Position numbers and translations under genes: made by a program. From contig JANQKO010000373.1 of NCBI GenBank assembly GCA_028281075.1, forward strand, positions 1 through 34,441: a DNA stretch of 34,441 nucleotides, in the 5' to 3' direction. The notes beneath the pieces are model-generated. The model did no database searches. It was not told the origin of the DNA and saw only the letters and a program-made list of their open reading frames with translations. Origin of the DNA: Alphaproteobacteria bacterium. Lineage in GTDB: Bacteria; Pseudomonadota; Alphaproteobacteria; GCA-2731375. Positions within the stretch are counted from its first letter, which is position 1. Each line of letters opens with the position of its first letter. This document shows, piece by piece, positions 23,657 to 31,185 of the stretch.

Positions 23657-25138
23657 CTAAAAGGTTTTTACCAGCCGCACCGAAGCAACGTTCTCGGTCA
23701 GATCGGGTTCGTTGGCATCCGTGTCGCGCCGCAGGTGACTTACCCGAAAGCTTGCCCGAACCGTCCGGCCGACGTTGTAGCCGAGCGAAGCGTTGAAGCG
23801 GAACGTGCTGGTATCGTCATTCGCATCGTCCTCCGCGTCGGTAAAACTTGCGTTAAGCGCCAGATTCAAGTCCGGTCGGAGATCCCGGTTGAAGTTGACC
23901 GACCCGCTGATGACGGTCTGTTCGCGGGCCGCCGGCTCGGTCGTGCGCTTGGTGTGGGCGAGCCGCATGCCGTAGCGGTTGCGGCCGCGGCTGCCGGACA
24001 GCGACGCCGTGAAGGTCTCGTTCCGCAGTACCGTGTCCTGGTCGCTGAGATCGAAATCGGAGTCGACCACGTCGATCGGCAGGCCCGTGCGGGTGTCGAT
24101 GAAGTTGCCGTCCTCGTCCTGGCCGATGAACAGGAAGGCGTTGTCGGCGGCGGACTGCTCGATATCGACGGTGATGTTGTAGGAGGCGTTCGCCCGCAGC
24201 GTTGGCGAAAACTCGTAGCTGCCGCTGCCGCTGTAGAAATCGTCGTCGTACCGGCGCCCGTATTCGAAGCTGAGGTCGGTGCGCGGTCCCGGGCGGAGAC
24301 GGGCGCCGACGGTCCAGATCTCGCCGAACAGGTCGTCGTCGTCCACCGAGCTGTCGTTCAGGTCTTCGTAGCCGGCGCTGCCGATCACGGAAATCATGCG
24401 GTTGACCGCGTATTCGGCGCGCGCCTGGCCGGACTTGGTGGCGAAATTGTTGTCGCTGTCGCCGCGGGCGGAGCGCCGGTAGCTGGCCTGCACCGACCAG
24501 GAGAGCTGGGTGAAGTCGGCGCCGCTGCTGAAGACCTGGGAGACCCGGTTCGTCTTGGTGTCCGACGGCGCGGTGTTGCCGTCGGAATCGTCGTTGAGCG
24601 GATCGAACACGGTCTCGCTGTAGGTGTAGCGCGTCGACGACCGCGCGAAGCCGCCGAAGTTGAAGACGTAGAGCGGGCTGACGCGGAAATTGAACACCTC
24701 GGTCTGGTTGTCGCCCAGATTCCGGTCGACGCTGGAAATCGCGCCGGTGCGGTTGTCGACGACCCGATTGAACGAGGTCTGGGCGTCGACGAACAGGTGC
24801 TCGCGGATCAGTTCGGTATTCGCCGAGCCGAGCAGCCGATGCGTCCGGCTGCTCAGTTCCGTCTCCTCCAGATACTCCTCGTAGCTGAGCGTGTAGTCGA
24901 GGTTCAGCGACAGCCGCGCGCCGGTGCCGCGGATGCTGACGCCGGACGAGCCGGAATGGATGGCGTCGGCCTCCTTGCGGCCGGCGACGCCCTGGACATT
25001 GTCGGTATAAATGGTTTCGGACTGCGCCCGCGGCGTGATCCGCCAGTCACCGGCATGCGCGGAAGAAATCGGAAAAAGAACCAAAGCCGGGCCGACGAAT
25101 GCAAATATCTGCCGCCGAATGACGGAACGACCCAGCAT
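23657..25138 (-). CDS. XrtA-associated outer-membrane beta-barrel protein (TIGR03016 type)
   Basis: A roughly 490-residue exported protein rich in alternating aromatic/polar beta strands and acidic loops (for example TDLSFEYGRRYDDDFYSGSG). It ends in Phe (VASVRLVKTF), the typical C-terminal signal of outer-membrane barrels. It corresponds to the uncharacterised PEP-CTERM-system outer-membrane family that sits between the tyrosine kinase and the ATPase. It may form an outer-membrane channel or anchor for the polysaccharide (inferred). I prefer ATG 25138, which gives a clean signal peptide (FAFVGPALVLFPISSAHA, cleavage before GDW). The frame extends to a GTG at 25180, 17 bases after the kinase stop, and that start cannot be excluded. 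Confidence 0.88.
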   Translation of the reverse strand: MLGRSVIRRQIFAFVGPALVLFPISSAHAGDWRITPRAQSETIYTDNVQGVAGRKEADAIHSGSSGVSIRGTGARLSLNLDYTLSYEEYLEETELSSRTHRLLGSANTELIREHLFVDAQTSFNRVVDNRTGAISSVDRNLGDNQTEVFNFRVSPLYVFNFGGFARSSTRYTYSETVFDPLNDDSDGNTAPSDTKTNRVSQVFSSGADFTQLSWSVQASYRRSARGDSDNNFATKSGQARAEYAVNRMISVIGSAGYEDLNDSSVDDDDLFGEIWTVGARLRPGPRTDLSFEYGRRYDDDFYSGSGSYEFSPTLRANASYNITVDIEQSAADNAFLFIGQDEDGNFIDTRTGLPIDVVDSDFDLSDQDTVLRNETFTASLSGSRGRNRYGMRLAHTKRTTEPAAREQTVISGSVNFNRDLRPDLNLALNASFTDAEDDANDDTSTFRFNASLGYNVGRTVRASFRVSHLRRDTDANEPDLTENVASVRLVKTF

Positions 25139-25197
25139 TGCCAAATGACACCCGACCGATAGATTAACGCGCAACTTCACTCAGCAGCCGCGGGAAG

Positions 25198-26241
25198 TCA
25201 ATAGTAATACGAATAGGCGCCGAAACGGTCGCCACCCGCCTCCATCTTGGCTTTATTTAGCACGAGATTGATATTCTGGCAGCCGCCCAGCAGCGTCAGC
25301 GCCGATTCGATGGCTTTCTGGCTGGTCTTTTCCGCCTCGACCACGAACAGAAGCTGGCCGACATGCATGGCCAGCACGCTCGGCTCGCTGGTCGCCAGCA
25401 CCGGCGGGGTGTCGATGATGATGACGCGGTCAGGGTAGCGCTCGGCCAGTTCCTCGACGAGCTGCCCCATGCGGTTGCTGGCGAGCAACTCGGTCGGGTT
25501 CATCACGTCGGTGCCGGCCGGCAGCAGTGTCAGGTTCGGGATGTCCGTGCGCTTCAGGACGTCGGCGAGATCGGTCGAGGGATCGGCGACCACGTTGAGC
25601 AGCCCCTTCTCGGCGGTCACGCCCAGCATGCCCATCGACGAATGCTCGCTGGTATTGTGCATGTCGGCATCGACCAGCAGCACGTTCAGGTCATGCTCGG
25701 ACACCATGCTCATGGCCAGGTTGACCGCCGTGTGCGACTTGCCTTCGCCCGGCCGCGCGCTCGTCACCATGATCAGGTTGCCGTTGCGCGTCCGCTGATC
25801 GTCGGTCGCGAAGGCCTTCAGCAGCAGGGGCCGCTTGATGAGGCGGAATTCCTCGACGATCTGGGTTCGCTCGCCCGCCGGCACGATGCAGCCGGCAAGC
25901 TGCAGACGCACCTGATCGATCTGCACGATGCCGCCGCGTCGGCCGCCATCGGCCGACGGGGCCGCGGGACGCCCGGACACCGGTGGCCGCGGGTCATCGG
26001 CGGCGGCCGGTCGCGGCGCGGGGGCCGGCGGCGTCTCGACGCCGGACGGGGCCGGCACCACCGCCGGCGCGGCGGGGGTCGGCGCGGCCGGTGCCGGCGC
26101 GGCACTCGCCGCTGCCGGCGGCGGCATGCCCGTCGCGGCAATGCGCTGCGCCGCCTTCTCGACCAGCGACGCGCCGCCGTCCGACCGGGCGCGGTCGGCG
26201 GCCCGCTGGATCAGGCCTGGTACCCTCGCTTCCGAGCTCAT
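25198..26241 (-). CDS. XrtA-associated tyrosine autokinase (BY-kinase)
   Basis: The cytoplasmic BY-kinase partner of the Wzz-like protein. It controls polymer length or export through cycles of tyrosine phosphorylation. Residues 40-100 are an Ala/Pro linker. The catalytic domain has Walker A SARPGEGKSH (161-170), Walker A' VLLVDADMH (187-195) and Walker B VIIIDTPPVL. The C-terminal tail YSYYY is the expected autophosphorylated tyrosine cluster, short compared with Wzc or BceF. There are no membrane helices: as in Gram-positive and XrtA systems, the membrane part is the separate chain-length protein. Its ATG overlaps the stop of that gene by four bases (ATGA). Confidence 0.95.
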   Translation of the reverse strand: MSSEARVPGLIQRAADRARSDGGASLVEKAAQRIAATGMPPPAAASAAPAPAAPTPAAPAVVPAPSGVETPPAPAPRPAAADDPRPPVSGRPAAPSADGGRRGGIVQIDQVRLQLAGCIVPAGERTQIVEEFRLIKRPLLLKAFATDDQRTRNGNLIMVTSARPGEGKSHTAVNLAMSMVSEHDLNVLLVDADMHNTSEHSSMGMLGVTAEKGLLNVVADPSTDLADVLKRTDIPNLTLLPAGTDVMNPTELLASNRMGQLVEELAERYPDRVIIIDTPPVLATSEPSVLAMHVGQLLFVVEAEKTSQKAIESALTLLGGCQNINLVLNKAKMEAGGDRFGAYSYYY

Positions 26242-27860
26242 ATCAGTTGCGTCAACTCAAGTTCAGACATGTTCTGCCGCAACGGAACCTCGAACACGAT
26301 CAGGCCACCGAAGACCAGCAGCAGACAGACGCAGGCGACCGCGAAACCGGCGAGGCCCGCATGCTGCCGTCGTCGGTTGCCGCTGGACACGATCGCCGAT
26401 ACCGCGCCCAGCACGGGCAGGCCGAACGTGTCGCGCAGGCTGGCCGTGTTGTGGAACGAGACGTCCATCTGCGACAGCAGGTAGGCAAAGGCGATGCCGG
26501 ACCCCAGACCGGCGGCCAGCACGATCGTCATGAAGAACGGCCGGTTCGGCCCGTTCGGGATGGTCGGCACTTCCGGCGGATCGACGATCCGGAACTGAAT
26601 GTCGGTTTCGGCGTCGACGGCCTGCGCGATCTTCGCCGACTCGCGCCGGGCCAGAAGCTGCTCGTAGTTGCTCTTGATCACCGAATAGTCACGGTTCAGG
26701 CCCGACAGCCGGGCCTCGACCAGCGGCGCCGTCGTCGCCATCTTCTCGAAGTAGGCGAGGTCCTCGGCGGCCCGGTTCAATTGGCGTTCGCGCGTGGTGA
26801 CCTGGGATTCGGCATCGACCAGGCGCAGCTTGATATGCTCGTAGAGCGCGTTCGGCACCTTGGTCTTGGCGCCGCCGCCGCCGGTATCCTCGCCCTCCGC
26901 CTCGGCTTCGGCCGCCGCGAGCAGACGCTCCTCTTCCTGCGCCAACTGCTCGTGCAGGTATTCGATCTGCCGGCGCGAGGCGATCACGTCGGGATGCGCC
27001 TCGGTATAGCGGCCCAGCAGCAGCACGATCTGCCGCTCGGCTTCCTTGATCCGGCGTTCCAGCTCGACGATCGGCGAGCTCGCGGCATCGCCGCTGTTGA
27101 AGATCACCTGCGGCGTGGCGTCGACCTCGAGATATTGCGGCACGGTCGCGATCTGCTCGCGCAACTGGTCACGCAAGGCCAGCGCGTCCTGATGCTCGGC
27201 CTTGGCGCGCTCCAGCGCCGCGGCCGCGGCCTGGCGCTTGCCGACATAGCCGCCGGCGCCGCGGCCGAATTCGAGGTTGTTGGCCTTGAAGTCGGCCAGC
27301 CGGCGCTCGGCCTCCTGAAGCTGGCGCTCGTAGACGGCGAGCTGGGCCTCCAGAAAGGCGCGCGCCTTCTCCATGTCCGACCGGTTCTCGCCCAGATTGT
27401 TTTCGACGAAGATATTCACCAGCGACTGCACGACCCGCTGGGCCAGCTTCGGGTCCTCGCTCTCATAGGCGATCGTGAACAGGTCACGGCCCTGGGATCT
27501 GATCGAGATCCGCTCGGCGACACTCTTGATCAGCGCGTCCATCTCGGCGTCCGTCTCGACCGTCAGGTCGAGGTCGGTCATGCGGATGATCTCCAGCATG
27601 TTCGGCCGGCTGAGCAGGGTCCGCTTCATGAAGGCGACCTGCTGGTTCAGGTTCGGCGCCACGGTCAGGCCGCGCAGCAACGGCGCCAGCATGGTCTGGG
27701 TGTCGACATAGATCCGGGTCCGGGACTCGTACCGGTCGGGCATGTTCAGGACCACGAACCAGCCCCCCAGGCAGAGCCCCCAGGCGATGCCGGCAATGAT
27801 CCAGCGCCGGCGCCAGATGGCCCGCAAAATGGCCAGAATTTGCGTCCGCAGATCACCCAT
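26238..27860 (-). CDS. XrtA-associated polysaccharide chain-length determinant (Wzz/PCP family)
   Basis: An inner-membrane polysaccharide co-polymerase. N-terminal helix RRRWIIAGIAWGLCLGGWFV, a Wzz domain (SRTRIYVDTQTMLAPLLRGL), then a long periplasmic coiled coil (about residues 170-430, with EAERRLADFKANNLEF and EERLLAAAEAEAEGEDTGGG), and a second helix (FFMTIVLAAGLGSGIAFAYL). A third C-terminal helix (LAGFAVACVCLLLVFGGLIV) follows. It should set polymer length together with the tyrosine kinase, whose start overlaps its stop. The ATG at 27860 (MGDLRTQIL) has AAGGAAAGAG upstream. An earlier in-frame start at 27896 is less likely. A Crp-type site lies about 80-95 bases upstream. Confidence 0.93.
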   Translation of the reverse strand: MGDLRTQILAILRAIWRRRWIIAGIAWGLCLGGWFVVLNMPDRYESRTRIYVDTQTMLAPLLRGLTVAPNLNQQVAFMKRTLLSRPNMLEIIRMTDLDLTVETDAEMDALIKSVAERISIRSQGRDLFTIAYESEDPKLAQRVVQSLVNIFVENNLGENRSDMEKARAFLEAQLAVYERQLQEAERRLADFKANNLEFGRGAGGYVGKRQAAAAALERAKAEHQDALALRDQLREQIATVPQYLEVDATPQVIFNSGDAASSPIVELERRIKEAERQIVLLLGRYTEAHPDVIASRRQIEYLHEQLAQEEERLLAAAEAEAEGEDTGGGGAKTKVPNALYEHIKLRLVDAESQVTTRERQLNRAAEDLAYFEKMATTAPLVEARLSGLNRDYSVIKSNYEQLLARRESAKIAQAVDAETDIQFRIVDPPEVPTIPNGPNRPFFMTIVLAAGLGSGIAFAYLLSQMDVSFHNTASLRDTFGLPVLGAVSAIVSSGNRRRQHAGLAGFAVACVCLLLVFGGLIVFEVPLRQNMSELELTQLI

Positions 27861-27911
27861 TTCGCTCTTTCCTTGGATCGGTTCCGGCCGGACCAAACCG
27901 GCAGGTAACCT

Positions 27912-27955
27912 TATAATCCAAAGTCAGTCAGGCATTCATGTGACAGCAGTCACAT
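27912..27955 (-). promoter_or_regulatory. Crp-type operator and candidate -10 before the chain-length/tyrosine kinase genes
   Basis: ATGTGACAGCAGTCACAT (27938-27955) is a perfect dyad matching TGTGA-N6-TCACA, the consensus for Crp-type regulators. On the minus strand an AT-rich GATTATAAGG follows. Taking ATTATA (27917-27912) as the -10 places the dyad centre near -41.5, the spacing of class II activated promoters. A second dyad GTGATCAC (27964-27971) adjoins it. The 149-base gap between the export gene and the chain-length gene is unusually large for this operon. The dyad could alternatively act as an RNA stem, but no T-run follows. Confidence 0.5.
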
Positions 27956-28009
27956 CACACAAAGTGATCACGCTACCGCACACACATAAATGATGTCTTT
28001 AAGCTCTTC

Positions 28010-28630
28010 TTAGAAGAAGCTCTGGGGCACGATGATCACGTCGCCCGGCAGCATCTCCACGTTGGCGCTGACATCGCCGTCCTTCAGGAGGTCGTCCAAT
28101 CGCACCCGGAAGCTCTTGTTCTCGCCCTCGATCCGCCGCACCACGACGGTCCGGTTGCCGGCGGCGAACTGGGTCAGGCCGCCGACGGCGATCATGACGT
28201 CGAGTACGGTCATATCGTCACGATACGGAATGGCCGACGGCTGGGCCGCCTCGCCGACCACCCGGACCTGCTGGTCGAACGGACCGACGAAACCGGTGAC
28301 GATGACGGTGACGATCGGGTCCTGGATAAACTTCTTGAGCTCTTCCTCGATGTCCCGGGCGAGCTGCGTCGGCGTCTTGTTGGCCGCCTGCAGATCCTCG
28401 ATCAGCGGCGAGGAGATCTTCCCGTCCGGCCGCACGGGCAGCGAAATGCCCAGTTCCGGGTTGCGCCAGACGAAGACGCTCAAGTTGTCGCCGGCACCGA
28501 TCAGATAGTCCGGCGTCGGCTGCTCCTCGGTGATCGTCGGCGCCAGCTCCCGGCCCGAACAGGCCGCGACCAGCATGACCGCCGCCGCCAGCGCCAAGCC
28601 ACGGACGGGAAAGAAAGCAGATTTCGTCAT
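28010..28630 (-). CDS. XrtA-associated polysaccharide export lipoprotein (Wza/EpsE-like)
   Basis: A 206-residue outer-membrane lipoprotein. The signal peptide ends in the lipobox LVAACSG (Cys24). A polysaccharide export (Poly_export) domain follows (DYLIGAGDNLSVFVWRNPEL, then PVRPDGKISSPLI) and a SLBB-like segment (QVRVVGEAAQPSAIPYRDDM, DVMIAVGGLTQFAAGNRTVV). It ends in LPGDVIIVPQSFF. It forms the periplasmic or outer-membrane part of the export channel with the Wzz-like protein. It is shorter than E. coli Wza and matches the XrtA-associated export family. It is the first gene of the long minus-strand unit, about 125 bases downstream of a sigma-54-type element. Confidence 0.94.
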   Translation of the reverse strand: MTKSAFFPVRGLALAAAVMLVAACSGRELAPTITEEQPTPDYLIGAGDNLSVFVWRNPELGISLPVRPDGKISSPLIEDLQAANKTPTQLARDIEEELKKFIQDPIVTVIVTGFVGPFDQQVRVVGEAAQPSAIPYRDDMTVLDVMIAVGGLTQFAAGNRTVVVRRIEGENKSFRVRLDDLLKDGDVSANVEMLPGDVIIVPQSFF

Positions 28631-28753
28631 CGCCGCCTACCTCGAGGTCGCCATACATTCCACGCACCGGTTGCCGATGCGTACGCGCCGCCGCGCCCAG
28701 AGCCGGCCCGGCAACAGCAACTTGCCAACACCGCAACCTATGTGCTTTGAACT

Positions 28754-28771
28754 AAGCAATTGTTTAGCCTG
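28754..28771 (-). promoter_or_regulatory. Putative sigma-54 promoter of the XrtA exopolysaccharide operon
   Basis: On the minus strand AGGCTAAACAATTGCTT has GGC at -24 and TTGCT at -12, with exactly ten bases between GG and GC. It lies in an AT-rich gap before the export gene (start 28630). The predicted start of transcription is near 28744, giving a leader of about 115 bases. The activator PrsR encoded in this window is sigma-54-dependent, which makes this the natural target promoter. The CAC after GGC in the full consensus is not matched. Confidence 0.5.
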
Positions 28772-28859
28772 TAAGATCGCGTTTGTCAGGCGATAATTAC
28801 GTGTCCCGGCGGTTGCCGGCCGCGACGGCGCGATCGTAGGGACAGCGGGCGGCGACGAA

Positions 28860-29960
28860 TTGACTTCGAACAACGCGGCTCCGCCGCACGACGGCGCCGG
28901 CCCGGCTTTCGAGACGGACTATGCCGCCCTCTTCCGCCGGAGCGCCAGCCCGGACTATTACGCCCATCCCGACTGGTTCCGGAACCTCGCGGCAACCTGC
29001 CTCACCGCGTCCGAGAACGCCGTGCTGTTCACGGCGCGCGATGCCGATGGTGCCGCGGTCGCCGCCCTGCCGGCCAGGCGGCATGCGGCATCCGACATCT
29101 TCCCCGGCGCCCGCGCGATCGGCAGCCTGACCAACTTTTACGCCTGCAACTTCACGATCGCCGCCCGGCCGGACGCCGACCTGGCGGCCGCCTGTCGGCA
29201 GATCGTCGACGCCATGACGGCGGACGGCCACCGGCCCGATATCCTGCGCCTCGACACCCTGCCGCGCGAGGCGCCGGCCTTCGATGCCCTGGTCGCGACG
29301 ATCCGCGCGCGCGGCTGGCCGCTGCGGACCTATTTCCACTTCGGCAACTGGTTCGAGACCGTCGCCGGGCTCGGCTATGACGACTATCTCGCCCGCCGTC
29401 CGTCGCGCCTGCGCAACACCATCGCGCGCAAGCGGCGCCAGCTCGAAAAGACGCACGACGTGGACTTCGAGATCTGCCGCTCGCCGGCCGAGGTCGCGGC
29501 GGCCATGGCCGGCTACGAGACGATCTACGCGGAAAGCTGGAAGCCGGCCGAGCCGTTTCCCGCCTTCACGCCGGGACTGGCCCGGTCCGCGGCGGCGAAC
29601 GGCGCCCTGCGCCTGGGCATCTGCCGCCTCGACGGCGTGCCCGCGGCGGCCCAGATCTGGCTGACCTACGGGGGCCGCGCGACGATCTTCAAGCTGGCCG
29701 ACGCGGCCCGCCACCGCCGGCGCTCGCTCGGCACCGTGCTGACGGCGGAAATGATGCGGCACGCCCTGGAGGTCGATCAGGTGCGCGAGGTCGATTTCGG
29801 CCGCGGCGACGACGCCTATAAGCGCGACTGGCTGTCGCAGCGGCGCGAGCGCTGGGGCATCCTCGCCTGCAACCCCCGGAGCCTCAGGGGCCTGGCCGCG
29901 GCCGGGCGGCACCTGCTGCTGCCGGCGCTGAGGGACCGGCTGCGCCGCCGGCCGCGCTGA
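28860..29960 (+). CDS. GNAT/FemAB-type acyltransferase (CelD/BcsL-like)
   Basis: A 366-residue protein of the acetyltransferase family common in exopolysaccharide loci. Examples are DYYAHPDWFRNLAATCLTAS at the N-terminus, RPSRLRNTIARKRRQLEKTH in the middle, and the C-terminal GNAT core (AAQIWLTYGGRATIFKLADA, then LGTVLTAEMMRHALE and EVDFGRGDDAYKRDWLSQRR). It probably adds an acyl substituent to the polysaccharide or its lipid-linked unit (inferred). The only start that fits is TTG at 28860: a stop lies in frame at 28794 and no ATG or GTG start occurs between. The ribosome site is weak. It is the only complete plus-strand gene in the polysaccharide part, and its last 77 bases overlap the convergent glycosyltransferase gene. 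Confidence 0.85.
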   Translation: MTSNNAAPPHDGAGPAFETDYAALFRRSASPDYYAHPDWFRNLAATCLTASENAVLFTARDADGAAVAALPARRHAASDIFPGARAIGSLTNFYACNFTIAARPDADLAAACRQIVDAMTADGHRPDILRLDTLPREAPAFDALVATIRARGWPLRTYFHFGNWFETVAGLGYDDYLARRPSRLRNTIARKRRQLEKTHDVDFEICRSPAEVAAAMAGYETIYAESWKPAEPFPAFTPGLARSAAANGALRLGICRLDGVPAAAQIWLTYGGRATIFKLADAARHRRRSLGTVLTAEMMRHALEVDQVREVDFGRGDDAYKRDWLSQRRERWGILACNPRSLRGLAAAGRHLLLPALRDRLRRRPR

Positions 29961-31185
29961 GCCGGTGGCGCGCCAGCGTCCGTTCGCAGATCTCCTCGAA
30001 GATACGCGCGACGCCGGGCGCGCTGAAATGCCGCTCGACATAGGACCGCGCGGTCGTCGCCAGCCGTTCGCTCAAGGCGGCGTCGGCCAGCAGGCGCAGG
30101 ACCTCGGCGGCAAAGCCGTCGGCCGTGTCGGCGCGCAGGTAATGTTGACCCTCGTCGAGCGGCAGTCCTTCGACCCCGATCGTGGTCGAGACCACCGGGC
30201 AGCCCATGGCCATGGCCTCGTAGACCTTGATGCGCGTGCCGCCGCCGACGCGCAGCGGAATGGCATAGACCTGCGCCGCGTGCACGTGGGGCCGGATATC
30301 GTCGACGAAGCCGGTAAAGGTCCAGGGCAGGCCGCGCCGGCGCGCCCGCTCGACCAGGTGCGCCGGCGGGTCGCGGCCGACGACGACGACGTTCGCCGCC
30401 GGCGCGGCCCGCGCCACCGTCGGCCAGATCGCGTCCATGAAGAACTCGATGCCATCGATGTTGGCGGCCCAGTTCATCGAGCCGGTGAAGACGATGGTGC
30501 CGCCCCCGGGCGGTCCCGGCGGCGGTGCCCGAAAGCCGAAGAAATCGAGATCGACGGCCGTCGGAATCGCCTCGACGACCGGGCTGCCATAGGCCTGCCG
30601 GAAATGCTCGGCATCACGCTCCGACACGGCGATCACGGTATCGAACCGCCGCAGCGCCGCCCGCTCGAACCGGACCATCTTGCGCCACTGGTCCCGCCAC
30701 ACCGCGCGGCTGACCGAATTGCCGGCCACGTCCACGTGCCGGGCGAAGATCTCGGCTTCGACGTTATGCGTGAACAGCAGCGACGCGGGCGCGAGGTCCT
30801 CGGGCGTCAGCACCGCCGCGTGCGCGAAGTCGGTGACGACCAGATCGCAGCCGCGCGCCAGCTCGGCCCGGACCGCCGCCAAACCGGCGGCCGAGCGGTC
30901 GCAGGCCACGGCGACCGGCAGCGACGACAGCAGATACGACAGCCGGCGCAGGCCGAACCACCTGCCCTGGCGGCGAAACGGCCAGTCGACGAAGCGGTCG
31001 CAGACCGCGGCGAGCTCGTCGGCATGGCGTTCCGGCTGCCCCGGCCGGGCCGGCGACAGCAGCGTGATCTCGAAGCTGCCGCCCTTCAGGCCGCGCAGGA
31101 CGTTGGTGGTGCGGATCTTGCCGCCGGCGTCGGTGGGAAACAGGAATTGCGGCGAAATGAACAGCAGCCGCGGGCGTGCCGTCAC
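29884..31185 (-). CDS. GT4-type glycosyltransferase
   Basis: A 433-residue GT-B glycosyltransferase related to the XrtA-associated enzyme at 19387. The N-terminal FISPQFLFPTDAGGKIRTTN occupies the place of the RIPYPPNKGDK motif there. The donor domain has VFTGSMNWAANIDGIEFFMD and the nucleotide-sugar site GGGTRIKVYEAMAMGCPVVS. The last 25 or so residues are Ala/Pro/Gly-rich and lie in the overlap with the convergent acyltransferase gene. The start is GTG at 31185, overlapping the stop of the dehydrogenase gene by four bases (GTGA), so translation is probably coupled. The donor sugar cannot be read from the sequence. A uronic acid donor would fit the neighbouring dehydrogenases. Confidence 0.88.
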   Translation of the reverse strand: MTARPRLLFISPQFLFPTDAGGKIRTTNVLRGLKGGSFEITLLSPARPGQPERHADELAAVCDRFVDWPFRRQGRWFGLRRLSYLLSSLPVAVACDRSAAGLAAVRAELARGCDLVVTDFAHAAVLTPEDLAPASLLFTHNVEAEIFARHVDVAGNSVSRAVWRDQWRKMVRFERAALRRFDTVIAVSERDAEHFRQAYGSPVVEAIPTAVDLDFFGFRAPPPGPPGGGTIVFTGSMNWAANIDGIEFFMDAIWPTVARAAPAANVVVVGRDPPAHLVERARRRGLPWTFTGFVDDIRPHVHAAQVYAIPLRVGGGTRIKVYEAMAMGCPVVSTTIGVEGLPLDEGQHYLRADTADGFAAEVLRLLADAALSERLATTARSYVERHFSAPGVARIFEEICERTLARHRLSAAGGAAGPSAPAAAGAARPRPGP

